DNA of 64,000 bases from positions 1,674,001-1,738,000 of the forward strand of contig NC_041689.1 of NCBI RefSeq assembly GCF_900005765.1. The letters are read 5' to 3'. Under the pieces are notes generated by a model. The model was not told where the DNA came from. It saw nothing but the letters and a program-made list of their open reading frames with translations, and did not search any database. Source of the stretch: Plasmodium relictum. Lineage: Eukaryota; Apicomplexa; Aconoidasida; Haemosporida; Plasmodiidae. Positions 46,616 through 56,904 of the stretch are shown in pieces; the stretch's first letter is position 1, and every line of letters starts with the position of its first letter. The position numbers were made by a program, and so were the translations under genes.

Positions 46616-46661
46616 TGTTTTTTTTTTTTTTTTTTTTGTTATTTTTTTATAAATTAAAATA

Positions 46662-49600
46662 ATGAATATTAAGAAAAGAAATAAATATGAAAAACATGAA
46701 TTAATGCCATTACCATTAGAAAAATCTGAGTTACTTATTGAAAATATACATAATTTAAAAAATTGTTTAAATTTATATAGAAAAGAAATTCAAGAAAAAA
46801 ATAAGTTTATTAATGATTTAAAAAATAACTTGAATTTTTATGATTGTATTTTAAAAAATATTAATATTGTATGGAGAATATTTAATAATGATTTACTAAA
46901 TTTAATAGATAAAAAAAAGGAAGGTGATAATAACATTTTGGTTGAGTCTCCTTATTATAATATTGAAGAATTTCTCACTATATTTTTAAAATATGTGAAT
47001 AATAATGACTTAGATGATGAAAATGATGAGTTTTTAAATAAAACATTATCTGACTATGATGATGATAATAGTGCTATATATATTAAAACGAAAAAAATAA
47101 AATTAAATGATTTATCAAATAACAATTCTATTAAAAATGAAAAAAATGAAAATTTAGAAAATTGTGTAGATTTCCCAAAAAATGAAAATAATAGTGTTAA
47201 GAAAGATATACCTGATGAAATTGTGAAAGATATGGTAGTAAAAGAAGATAACAGCGAAAAAAAAAAGGATGATATTATAAAAGTGGTTAATAAAGAAGAA
47301 AACAAGAAAAATATTAATGATATAAATAATGAAGAAGAAAATGAAAAAATAGTGAAAACTACTAATTATGACGAATTAGGTCATATAAAAAAGGAAATTT
47401 TGAATAACGAAGATTTTAGTAAAACGAATGAAACAGAGATAGATAAAAATATAAATAATAATAATAAAAGGAATTTATGCAATGATATAAATGAAGCAAA
47501 AAGGATCTGTTTAAATTCTCAAGAGAATATATTCTTGGGAAATGAGGATTCTATATCGGTATGTTTAAATAATGATGTAATAGAAAAAAGGAAAAAAGAA
47601 AAAGATAAAGTTAATAGTACAAAAAAAAAAAAAGAAAAAAATGAAATTATAGATGATATTCGTAAAGATAACTTTGAAGAAAAATTAAAAAATTTTTTTG
47701 TAGAAAACTTAAAAAATACCCTAAGTTATATTAATAAAATTATAAATTTGAAAAGTACTGACTTAAATTACAATTTAGAATACATCAGAAAAATAAAATA
47801 TGAAAAAAGTCTTTACTATGAAAAATATGTTGATGAAAAAAAAAAAAATAATGAATTGCAAAATAATTGTGAAAGTTTAAAAATTGAAATTGACAGATTA
47901 GAAAAAAAAAGTTCCTCTTTATTATTTAAGTTAAACAAAGAAGATATTTGTAAGAATATTTTAGAAGAAAAGATAGACAAAAATGAAGATATGAATTATT
48001 CAAAAATAGAAAATAATGAAAGTAATAAGATGACTTCTAATAATCATTATGACTTAAATTGTTATGATAAAGATACGCATCACTTAAAAAATAATAATTT
48101 TGTTAATAATAGTAATAAAAATGATAATAATAATGATAATAATAATAATGATGAACAAAATAATGTTAATAATGATAATGTTGCTGAATCGAAAATATTT
48201 TTAAATTTAGAAAAAATAATAACAAAAGAAAAAATTATACAAAGTGAGCCATTTAAAAATTTAATAAGTGAGTCAACTGAAATTTATAATAAACTAAAAG
48301 AGAAAGAAAATGAAATAATTATATTAAAAAAAGAAATTATAAAAATGGAGAATTTTAGAGATGAAGAATATGAAAATTTATTAAATGAAACAATAAAAGA
48401 TAAAAAAAGTTTAACAGATAAAATAAAAGAATTAGAGGTAGATATAGCTACATACAAATTAGATAAAGAAAAAATAGAAAGTAAAGTAAAGGTAATGGAA
48501 TATGAAGTAGGTGTGCTAAAAAATATCGACAAAAAACAAACGATGCAGTTGCAACAGAAAGAGAGTGAAATTTTAAAAATGAAATTACAGTTGGATAAAT
48601 TTAAAATATTAGAGAATACTTTAAGAGACAAAGTTGCATTTCTAGAAAAAGAAAAAGATGATTTATTGAATTCTACAAGAGTTTTAGAGGAAGAAAATCT
48701 TGAATCAAAAAAAAAACATATCCTTAATAATAGTGACTATAGTGTAATTATAAATGAAGATGATGATAAAAACATAACTATGAATGAAAGAAAAGACATT
48801 CTGCATAAAGATGAAGAAACACATGAAAACGAAAATATTAAAAAAGAAGAGAAATCGAAATCCTTTTTAAGGTGCCATATAGGAAGCAATAAGAATGAAA
48901 ACTTTAGTGAATCACAAGGAAATATGGGAAGTGTTGACGACTATATGTTGAAGTATGACGAGTTACTATTAGAAAATAAAAATTTGAGAAGAAAACTAGA
49001 AAAAAAAAAAGACGTAGAAGAAGAACTAATGAACTTAAAGAAAAATTATGATGCAATAAGCGAAGAGATAGAAGAAATTACAAAAGAATTTGAAAAAAAA
49101 CAGGAACAAGTAGATGAAATGATTATGCAAATAAAAAATAAAGAGTTAGAATCTTTAGAAAAATATAATAATAAAGTGAATAAGGCATATGTAGAAGAAA
49201 AATTAAAGCAATTAGAAATTAGTTATCAGGATAAAATGTCCTGTATAAATAGTATTTATGAAAAATATGAAAAATTCGTAAACTTATATTTGACTTTATT
49301 TTTTCATGCGAGAAAAAATGCAGTTATATCTGATAGTGCAAGAGAAGAACAAATGAGTATATTTATAAAACTAAAGCAAAAATATGAGCATATTTTTCAG
49401 AAAAAAAACGAAATATCTAATATTTTAAAAAATGTATACGATTGCAACAAAAAATTAATTGAGCAATGTAAGGCATTGTATAAAGAAAATGAAAATCTGC
49501 AAAACACGCTTTCTAATCAAATAAGTATTTCAAAAGATATTTCGAAAAAAGATAATCATTTATTGATAGAAGAAAATGATGAATTACGTAGGAGGTTAAT

Positions 49601-49766
49601 ATGTAGTGTTTGTATGGAAAACTTTAGAAATTATATTATAATAAAATGTGGGCATATATATTGTGAAAATTGTATTTTTAATAATATAAAAACAAGAAAT
49701 AGAAAATGCCCTCAATGTAAAATTCCTTTTGACAAAAAAGATTTACAAAAAATATTTCTAGATTAA
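46662..49766 (+). CDS. TEX1: Bre1/RNF20-like RING E3 ligase (TEX1 orthologue by synteny)
   Basis: Single exon, 1034 residues. The body is long coiled coil (about 515-690 and 765-945) with N/D/K-rich inserts. A C3HC4 RING closes the protein: C981, C984, C996, H998, C1001, C1004, C1016, C1019. Tract 'CGHIYCENCI...TRNRKCPQC' and the tail FDKKDLQKIFLD match the Bre1/RNF20-RNF40 RING, whose tail pattern is 'F...D...I'. Bre1 with Rad6 monoubiquitinates histone H2B. By synteny this is the orthologue of P. falciparum trophozoite exported protein 1 (TEX1), source of the P27A vaccine candidate fragment. There is no hydrophobic signal or obvious PEXEL motif (RxLxE/Q/D) near the N terminus, MNIKKRNKYEKHELMPLPLEK. 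Nuclear ubiquitin ligase is therefore the sequence-based expectation, and export would need a non-classical route. Confidence 0.85.
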   Translation: MNIKKRNKYEKHELMPLPLEKSELLIENIHNLKNCLNLYRKEIQEKNKFINDLKNNLNFYDCILKNINIVWRIFNNDLLNLIDKKKEGDNNILVESPYYNIEEFLTIFLKYVNNNDLDDENDEFLNKTLSDYDDDNSAIYIKTKKIKLNDLSNNNSIKNEKNENLENCVDFPKNENNSVKKDIPDEIVKDMVVKEDNSEKKKDDIIKVVNKEENKKNINDINNEEENEKIVKTTNYDELGHIKKEILNNEDFSKTNETEIDKNINNNNKRNLCNDINEAKRICLNSQENIFLGNEDSISVCLNNDVIEKRKKEKDKVNSTKKKKEKNEIIDDIRKDNFEEKLKNFFVENLKNTLSYINKIINLKSTDLNYNLEYIRKIKYEKSLYYEKYVDEKKKNNELQNNCESLKIEIDRLEKKSSSLLFKLNKEDICKNILEEKIDKNEDMNYSKIENNESNKMTSNNHYDLNCYDKDTHHLKNNNFVNNSNKNDNNNDNNNNDEQNNVNNDNVAESKIFLNLEKIITKEKIIQSEPFKNLISESTEIYNKLKEKENEIIILKKEIIKMENFRDEEYENLLNETIKDKKSLTDKIKELEVDIATYKLDKEKIESKVKVMEYEVGVLKNIDKKQTMQLQQKESEILKMKLQLDKFKILENTLRDKVAFLEKEKDDLLNSTRVLEEENLESKKKHILNNSDYSVIINEDDDKNITMNERKDILHKDEETHENENIKKEEKSKSFLRCHIGSNKNENFSESQGNMGSVDDYMLKYDELLLENKNLRRKLEKKKDVEEELMNLKKNYDAISEEIEEITKEFEKKQEQVDEMIMQIKNKELESLEKYNNKVNKAYVEEKLKQLEISYQDKMSCINSIYEKYEKFVNLYLTLFFHARKNAVISDSAREEQMSIFIKLKQKYEHIFQKKNEISNILKNVYDCNKKLIEQCKALYKENENLQNTLSNQISISKDISKKDNHLLIEENDELRRRLICSVCMENFRNYIIIKCGHIYCENCIFNNIKTRNRKCPQCKIPFDKKDLQKIFLD

Positions 49767-49805
49767 TGAAAAAAAAGTGTTATATATTTTTTTTTTCTTT
49801 TTTAC

Positions 49806-49839
<34 letters not shown>

Positions 49840-50733
49840 TTTTTAATTTATAATTAAATTTTTTATTTTTTTTTAAACTTTTTCAATACATTTATATTTT
49901 TCCCTTTTAATATATAATTAAAATTTTTTTTTACTTTTTTTATTTAAATCTATGGCTTTTTATAATTATTTAATTATTTATGTATTTTTTTTTTTTTTTA
50001 GGCCTTTTTTTTTTGGCTATTATTTGTAAATTTATTGTGTTATTTCAATATTTTTTATTTTTCTTATATCTTTCACAATTATATTTTCTTAAAATTTACA
50101 TATATATATATGTTAAGTTTATATACATAAATATTTTATAAATTTATATTTATATGGATATTTTTTTTTTAAAGTTCAGTAGTATACCAAATTGTTTGTA
50201 GTATTGCTACTATTGTTGCATTTTTAAAAATTCTTATTTTATCATTTTATTATATTTATTTCTTGACTGTTAAATTATTTATCATAAGTTCTAATGCACA
50301 AATTTGATTAACTTATATTTAATGAGATAAAAAAATAATTATACTGTAACATTTTTTGAAAATAAAGAAAAATTGAACATTTGTATATGCTTATAAAAAT
50401 GATAAAAGAAAGATTTAAGATAATTTTTCATATAACTCAAAAAAAAAAAAAAAACTATTAAAGAAATGTTACCTAATATTATTCACAAAATATTATATTT
50501 GAGATTTTTATTAAATTTTTTTTTTTTTAAAAGATATTGTACTATGTGCATTTTTCAAAGATAGTTTTGAATTGCAACTGATGAAAAACTTTTGTATAAT
50601 TTTATTGCAAATTCATTATTTTTTTAATAGTTTTATAGAAAGAAAAAACAGAGAATAAAAAGCATCATATAAACAAATTGAATATATATATATTTTCAGT
50701 GTATTATTATAGAAATTTTAATAATTTGAGAAG
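49767..50733. other. Intergenic upstream of DHODH
   Basis: 0.97 kb tandem gap holding the Bre1-like 3' UTR and the DHODH promoter. It contains an (AT)n run near 49809-49838 and long T tracts. No gene or clear site is recognised. Confidence 0.5.
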
Positions 50734-52332
50734 ATGATTGTACATTTAAAGAATTCATTTTATTGTAAAGCAATAAATAATCAAAGAAATAATTATTTTT
50801 TTAAAATTATGAGATTTAATTTTTGTCTTAAAAAAAGTATTAATTATAAAAATAATGTAATAAATGAAATATGGAAAAAAAATATTTCATTTGAAAAAAT
50901 TAGAAAAAGAGCACTAAATAATTATAATTCTTTTCATTATCATACATCTGCGAGTAAAAAAAAAAATGGTTCATTGTTTGATATTAATATAAGAAAGTTT
51001 TCTACATCTGGTTTTTCGGAAAAAAATTATGAAGAAAAAAAATTTGATGAAAAATATGTAAATGAGGAAATGAAAATATTAAAAGAAAAAATGAAAAAAG
51101 AAAGATTAAAATATAAGAAAGTTATATTTTTTATTTTTACTAGTATATTGGGTGTATATGCATATTTTGAATCTTATAATCCGGAATTTTTTTTATATGA
51201 TTTATTTTTAAAATTTTGTTTAAAATATGTAGATAGTGAATTATGCCATGATATATTTTTATTATTAGGAAAATATAATTTATTACCGTATGATACAACT
51301 AATGATAGTGTATATGCTTGTTCAGAAATAAAAAATCTAAAATTTATTAATCCATTTGGTGTTGCAGCAGGATTTGATAAAAACGGTGTTTGTATTGATT
51401 CCATTTTGAAATTAGGTTTTTCATTTATAGAAATAGGAACAATAACTCCAAGAGAACAAAAGGGTAATGAGAAACCTAGAATTTTTAGAGATAACGAATC
51501 AAAAAGTGTTATAAATTCATGTGGTTTTAATAATATAGGATGTGATAAAGTCACAGAAAATTTAATAAAATTTCGTAAAAAACAAGAAAATGATAAATTA
51601 TTAAGTAAACATATTGTTGGTGTAAGTATAGGAAAAAATAAAGATACTATTAATATTATTGATGATTTAAATTATTGCATAAAAAAAATTGCTAGATATT
51701 CTGATTACATTGCTATAAATGTTAGTTCTCCCAATACTCCAGGATTAAGAGATAATCAAGAATCAGAGAAATTAAAAAATATAATATTAAACGTAAAAAA
51801 AGAAATAAATAAATTAGAAGAAAAAAGTAACAATAATAATAATATGAATAATTACTGGATAAATACCACAAAAGAAAAGCCACTAGTTTTTGTTAAATTA
51901 GCACCAGATTTAGAACAAAATGAAAAAAAAAAAATAGCTCAAGTATTGTTAGAAACCGAAATAGATGGAATGATTATTTCTAACACTACAACGAAAAATT
52001 CTAATATAAAAAGTTTTGAAAATAAAAAAGGAGGGGTTAGTGGAGAAAAATTAAAAGATATATCAACAAATTTTATATCTGAAATGTATAATTATACAAA
52101 TCAAAAAATTCCAATTATTGCATCTGGAGGTATATTTAACGGAAAAGATGCCTTAGAAAAAATTGAAGCAGGAGCATCTATTTGTCAGTTATATTCATGC
52201 TTGATTTTTAATGGAATGAAGTCTGCTATTAAAATAAAGAGAGAATTTAATAATTTACTTTATCAAAAAGGGTATTACAATTTAAAAGAGGCTATTGGTA
52301 AGAAGCATAGAAATAAGAAAATGAATAAATGA
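50734..52332 (+). CDS. DHODH: Dihydroorotate dehydrogenase, mitochondrial class 2
   Basis: 532 residues. It has a basic N terminus (mitochondrial targeting), a membrane segment at about 129-145 ([16 protein letters not shown]), then the two-helix quinone/inhibitor entrance ([20 protein letters not shown]...[12 protein letters not shown]). H172, F175 and R252 correspond to P. falciparum H185, F188 and R265. The FMN barrel follows: [41 protein letters not shown]. The catalytic loop is [14 protein letters not shown], with Ser332 as base. [28 protein letters not shown] and [22 protein letters not shown] complete it. It oxidises dihydroorotate to orotate in pyrimidine synthesis, passing electrons to ubiquinone. 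The variable loop before the VFVKLAPDL strand is only about 20 residues ([18 protein letters not shown]), much shorter than in P. falciparum. Convergent with BCS1. Confidence 0.97.
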   Translation: MIVHLKNSFYCKAINNQRNNYFFKIMRFNFCLKKSINYKNNVINEIWKKNISFEKIRKRALNNYNSFHYHTSASKKKNGSLFDINIRKFSTSGFSEKNYEEKKFDEKYVNEEMKILKEKMKKERLKYKKVIFFIFTSILGVYAYFESYNPEFFLYDLFLKFCLKYVDSELCHDIFLLLGKYNLLPYDTTNDSVYACSEIKNLKFINPFGVAAGFDKNGVCIDSILKLGFSFIEIGTITPREQKGNEKPRIFRDNESKSVINSCGFNNIGCDKVTENLIKFRKKQENDKLLSKHIVGVSIGKNKDTINIIDDLNYCIKKIARYSDYIAINVSSPNTPGLRDNQESEKLKNIILNVKKEINKLEEKSNNNNNMNNYWINTTKEKPLVFVKLAPDLEQNEKKKIAQVLLETEIDGMIISNTTTKNSNIKSFENKKGGVSGEKLKDISTNFISEMYNYTNQKIPIIASGGIFNGKDALEKIEAGASICQLYSCLIFNGMKSAIKIKREFNNLLYQKGYYNLKEAIGKKHRNKKMNK

Positions 52333-52988
52333 AAAAAAAAAAAAAAAATATATTAAATTTTTGATATTTCAACTAAAATTTTTTGAAGAAGATATTTTTT
52401 GATGTATTAGTTAAAAGAATTTTTTTTTTTTTTTTTTCAACTATGATAAATAACACCTTTCAATTTTTTTCGGTAATATTTAAGAATAATAGTTTCTTTT
52501 AATTTGTTATTTAAATTGTTACATATTAAAAATATGTAATATTATTAATACATGTTTTTTTTTTTTCAATTATGATATGAAATAAAAGTATTTATATTTC
52601 AATATATTTCTTTACACATTTGTATATATATATTGAATTCTTAATATTATTTTTTCTTTTTTTTTCATATAAAAAAGTTTTTTCTATAATGCATATAGAA
52701 ATATGCAATTTTTACCAAAAAAAAAAATTATTTTTATTTGAAAAATTAAAGAACTATAAGGAAATTAGACATAATATATATATATATATATTTCAATATT
52801 AAAAAAAAAATTATAAAAATGTATTAGACTTTAAAAAAAATATATTTGAAAATTTAGAAAAAATGTAAATAAATATATTAAAGATATTTAGAAATAAAAA
52901 ATAAAGGAATAAGTATAATGAAATATCTATTAATTGCTTTATATTTTTAAATAAAATATTTAATTTTCTATATAAATTTTTCATTATA

Positions 52989-53026
<38 letters not shown>

Positions 53027-53078
53027 CTAAAAATTCAAAATCTTTTTAATTTTTTCTTTTTTTATTATTTTTGCATTC
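52333..53078. other. Convergent 3' gap, DHODH/BCS1
   Basis: 0.75 kb of A/T spacer with an (AT)n run near 52997-53022. The 60-codon open stretch at 52620-52802 is F/I/K-rich and not supported as a gene. Confidence 0.5.
52519..52539. terminator. Short hairpin between convergent DHODH and BCS1
   Basis: TTACATATT and AATATGTAA are perfect 9-bp arms around AAA, 187 bp after the DHODH stop. It is listed because it shares position with the palindromes in the other convergent gaps. Taken alone, a 9-bp A/T stem is not remarkable here. Confidence 0.25.
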
Positions 53079-54485
53079 TTATGTATTTGTTTTATCATTT
53101 GTTTTTTTTTCTGTATAGGACTTTACCCAATCTTCTGCATTTTTAATAGTTTTATATGGGTCTACTTTGGAGAATAAAAAAAAAGATTGAATTTCTGCCA
53201 TACTTAAATGAAAATTTTGAAAAATTTTTGAAAATTTTTGAGCTAAATCATGATGCTCAGGAAAAAATCGTAAAAACATTTTTTCATATTGATAATTGTT
53301 TGCATATGGAATAAGAATTTTCATATCTACTCTGCCTGGTCTAATTAAAGTGCTAGGCAATTTTTCTATATTATTAGTAGTCATAAAAATAATCCTTTCT
53401 TCAGTAGCAACTATTCCATCTAATGCATTTAATAATCCACTATAAGAAACACCTAGTGTTTTTATTGGATTATTAAAAATAGATGAAGATGATATGGAGG
53501 ATGGTGTATTGTGATTTTCTTCTTTATTTATACTGTTGACAAAAATAAAATCAATATCTTCTAAAATTAAAATTGTTTTTGGTGGTACTGTAGCTAATAA
53601 ATGTATAAATCGATCATCAGTTAAATATATATCATTTATATTAATTGTACATATATTAAAATCAAAGTACCCAGCTAAAGCAGTTATTAGACTACTTTTT
53701 CCACATCCAGGGGGTCCATGCAGTAAATAACATCTCCTATAAGGAATACCTTTATCAATATACCATTTAGAAGAATTAAGAAATTTTTCAATATCATTTA
53801 CTATATAGTTACTTAAATCTTTTGGTAATATAACAGAATTAATTGGTCGTTTATTTTTTGGATTTCCAAAAGGTCTCCATTCATGACCAAAACTTTTATA
53901 AACTAGAGTTTTTCCTTCTTCTTTTTTATCTATATATAATTTAGCATCTTTTAAAATTTTTTCAAAAATGTGTTTTGACCATATGAAAGTACTTAATTTT
54001 ATATTTTCAAATGGGAGAGATCTATTCATATCAGATATCATATTTTTTTCTCTATTTCTTTCTACAAATATTAATTTATTATCATATAATAATAAATGAT
54101 TTCCTATACTTGGTAAAAAGGAAAAAAATACATTTTTTTTATTTTTTTCATTAACCATTTGTGTTTTTAAGCTTAAATGTCTACTTATTATTCCTTTTTT
54201 TACAATATATTCAAGTATCCAATAATACGAAGTATCATTTATTGTTATTTCTAAAGAAGTAAAAATATTTTTTTTTATTGATTGATAGATACAACTATTT
54301 AATCTATTAGCTACTGTAACGAATGCACCAACTGATATTATACCAACACCTGCACTAAAATATTCATTTTTTGTTATATTTTTAAATATGGATTCAAAAA
54401 ATCCACAATTCTCATCAATATTGTTATTCATAACAAATTTTTCTCCATTATTTTCAGAATTTTTATTAATTAGGAATTTCTGCAT
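53079..54485 (-). CDS. BCS1: BCS1-type mitochondrial AAA chaperone
   Basis: 468 residues. One membrane segment lies at about 41-62 (FSAGVGIISVGAFVTVANRL), followed by the BCS1 N-terminal domain (HEWRPFGNPKNKRPINSVIL at its end, about 200-220). The AAA module has Walker A GPPGCGKS at 257-264 and Walker B ILILEDID at 305-312. Sensor TTNNIEKLPSTLIRPGRVD carries the arginine finger region. BCS1 carries the folded Rieske iron-sulfur protein across the inner membrane into complex III. Between Walker B and the sensor is a Ser/Asn-rich insert (NTPSSISSSSIFNNP). Presence next to DHODH is notable because the blood-stage need for complex III is mainly to re-oxidise the ubiquinol made by DHODH. Confidence 0.92.
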   Translation of the reverse strand: MQKFLINKNSENNGEKFVMNNNIDENCGFFESIFKNITKNEYFSAGVGIISVGAFVTVANRLNSCIYQSIKKNIFTSLEITINDTSYYWILEYIVKKGIISRHLSLKTQMVNEKNKKNVFFSFLPSIGNHLLLYDNKLIFVERNREKNMISDMNRSLPFENIKLSTFIWSKHIFEKILKDAKLYIDKKEEGKTLVYKSFGHEWRPFGNPKNKRPINSVILPKDLSNYIVNDIEKFLNSSKWYIDKGIPYRRCYLLHGPPGCGKSSLITALAGYFDFNICTININDIYLTDDRFIHLLATVPPKTILILEDIDFIFVNSINKEENHNTPSSISSSSIFNNPIKTLGVSYSGLLNALDGIVATEERIIFMTTNNIEKLPSTLIRPGRVDMKILIPYANNYQYEKMFLRFFPEHHDLAQKFSKIFQNFHLSMAEIQSFFLFSKVDPYKTIKNAEDWVKSYTEKKTNDKTNT

Positions 54486-56904
54486 TATATAAGATAATAT
54501 TCACTTATTTTATTTTTATTAATCTTTTTATCAATCCCTTTATCAATCTTTTTATTAATTTTTTTCTTTTTCTTTTTCTTTTTCTTTTGTTTTTTCTCTT
54601 TTTTTTAAACTTTTTTCTTTTTATGTTTATTTTATTTATTTACTTTGTTTATTATATCTTTTTCATTTTTAATATTATACCTTATATCTGATTTTTTTCA
54701 TATTTTTTTTTTTTTTAACTTTTATTTATTTTTTTTTTTTTGTTTATTATTAATTTTTATATATCTTTTAATTTTATTTTTATTTATTTATTTTTTTTCT
54801 ATATTTTCTTAAATATTTTCCTTTTGATTTTTAAAATGTAGCTTTTAATTTATTTTTCTATATTCTAAGTAAATAAATAATGTATTAATGTTTTAAAAAT
54901 TATACACTTATTTTTACTTCTATTTATTTTTTAGTTACTATATATTTTATATATATTTTTAAATTTAATTAATTTAGTTTTTTTACTTTATATTCAGTTG
55001 TTTATCTTTTTCAACCTGTTTTTCACAATTTTTCTTAGTGATTATTAGATAGATGACTTTTATTTTAAAAAGAAATATTATTATTATTTTATTTTTTATT
55101 TTTTTTTTTTGTTTATTTTTTTTTATTTATTTTATTTTTTTTTTTTATTATATATTATTAAAAGATCTTAAGTGTTACATAATTACACAATTTATTTTCT
55201 TTCAATGCATAAGGTATCTATTAAAAGAAATAATCCATTAAATATTAATTTATATTTTTTTTGAAAAAGGAGGTATAATATCTTCTACTTATATAAAAAG
55301 AACAGATTAAAAAAAAATAAATAAATGAAAAAGAGAAAGAAAAAGTGTAACTATTAAAAGAATTTGTTCTACCTATATAAACATAGGCAATATAATAAAT
55401 CTTTAGATAATGAGTAGTAATACAAAAAAATTATATTGAACTAAAAAATTACTATTTTTTAAAAATAAATTATACTAAGTGTAAGATTATTTACCTTTAT
55501 ATTTCGCAGAAATAGAAAAAAAAAAAAATATTAAAATTATATGAGATACTACAATAACTATATTTTAGAAATGAAATAAGAAAAATTGCCTATTTTAGTA
55601 GTAATAGATGCAAAGGCATCCTATTGTTTATATATATATATTTTTTTTTTATCATTAATAGCTTTATATCTTACTTTTGATTTATTTATAATAGAAATTA
55701 TAAGAAAAACTATGATTTAAAACATTAAGAATTTTTTATTTAAAAGAAAAAAAAAAATAATAAAAGATTAATCAATTCTAAATTAATATATATATATGTG
55801 CTTGTATTTATTTCCTTATATATGCCCAGTTACAACTTAGTTAAAATAAAAAATCATTGAGATGGAGATCTTATTCCATTAAATTTAAGAAAAGAAAATT
55901 CAAGGTATCTAAAAAGATTATAAACCAAATCCTACAAAAATAAATATTTCATACATGCTTACAAATAGAAAAAAAAAAGAGATAAACATTTTAAGAGGAA
56001 AATAAAAAAGTTAAACTACTTTAGCATTATAAAAAGTATTAAAAAAATAAAAATAAAGTATGATAAAAACTTAGTTTATGATACCTTTAAAAAGAAGTGT
56101 TAAAAAAAAAAAAAAATTATCAAAAAATATTAAAAAAAAATTTTCAAAATTGCTATAAAATTTATCACGTATATGAATAAAAAAGAAATATTTAAAAAAA
56201 AAAAATACAAAAAATTTAAAAGTAAACATTTTATTATCAAACAATGAATTAGTATATGAAATATATATATATAATGTTTATTATATGTAGAAAATTTTTA
56301 TTATGTTAATGCTTTATGAAATATTTGTAATTTTTTTTTTTTTTTTTTAATTTTTAAAAAGAAAACTAAAAAAAAAATAAATAAATAAATTAAATCAAAA
56401 GCATACAATTTTTCATAAGATTTTTGAAATGTACGATTTAATTTTATTTTTTTAAGATTTAAAAAAAAATTTATAATTAAAAATAAGAATTAAAAAAAAG
56501 GAGATATTACAAAAAAGAAGAAAATTTATTAGGGGAAGACGAAATAATGAAATATTTGTTTTAAAGAATATTTTGAAGAACAAATCATTATAAAAGTTTT
56601 TTTTCTTCTTTTTTTACACTATATGAATAAAAAAAAAAAAAAATTGATGTACTATAAATTAATATAGGAATGTGTTAATTACGAATATGAATATTTTGTA
56701 TTATTAATAGTTTTATAAAGTAAAATCTGGCATATTAGAAAAAAAAAGCTTATAATAAAAAATAATAATAGTATAAGCTAAGGAATATTTTGTTTTATCA
56801 TATTTTATATCTTTTTTTTTTTTTTTTTATTTTTTTTCTTATTCTTATTATTTTCTTATTTCTTTTTTTTTTTTTTTATGTTTTAATTCTTTTTAAATGT
56901 AAAA
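54486..56904. other. 2.4 kb divergent intergenic region, BCS1 / RRM protein
   Basis: The left third is T-rich with a (TTTTTC)n tract near 54565-54587. The remainder is A-rich. A patch around 55815-55960 has less monotonous composition, but all frames there close within about 13 codons. A GATGC...GCATC mini-stem sits near 55610. No gene is supported. Confidence 0.5.

Larger units (their letters stand above)
43948..46661. other. 2.7 kb divergent intergenic region, CAX / Bre1-like
   Basis: A/T-rich with long homopolymers. A short frame at 44392-44433 (MMTSATKHFLGSL) is less A/T-rich than its surroundings but ends after 13 codons. A G-run AGGGGGA at 45801-45807, rare in this DNA, fits the P. falciparum G-box consensus (A/G)NGGGG(C/A). 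It lies 860 bp before the Bre1-like ATG. A 55-bp (TA)n tract and a (TTTTTTC)n tract are listed separately. No gene is supported. Confidence 0.5.

Noticed and set aside
55815-55960. Less A/T-monotonous patch upstream of the RRM gene
   Set aside because: All six frames close within about a dozen codons and no RNA fold was recognised.
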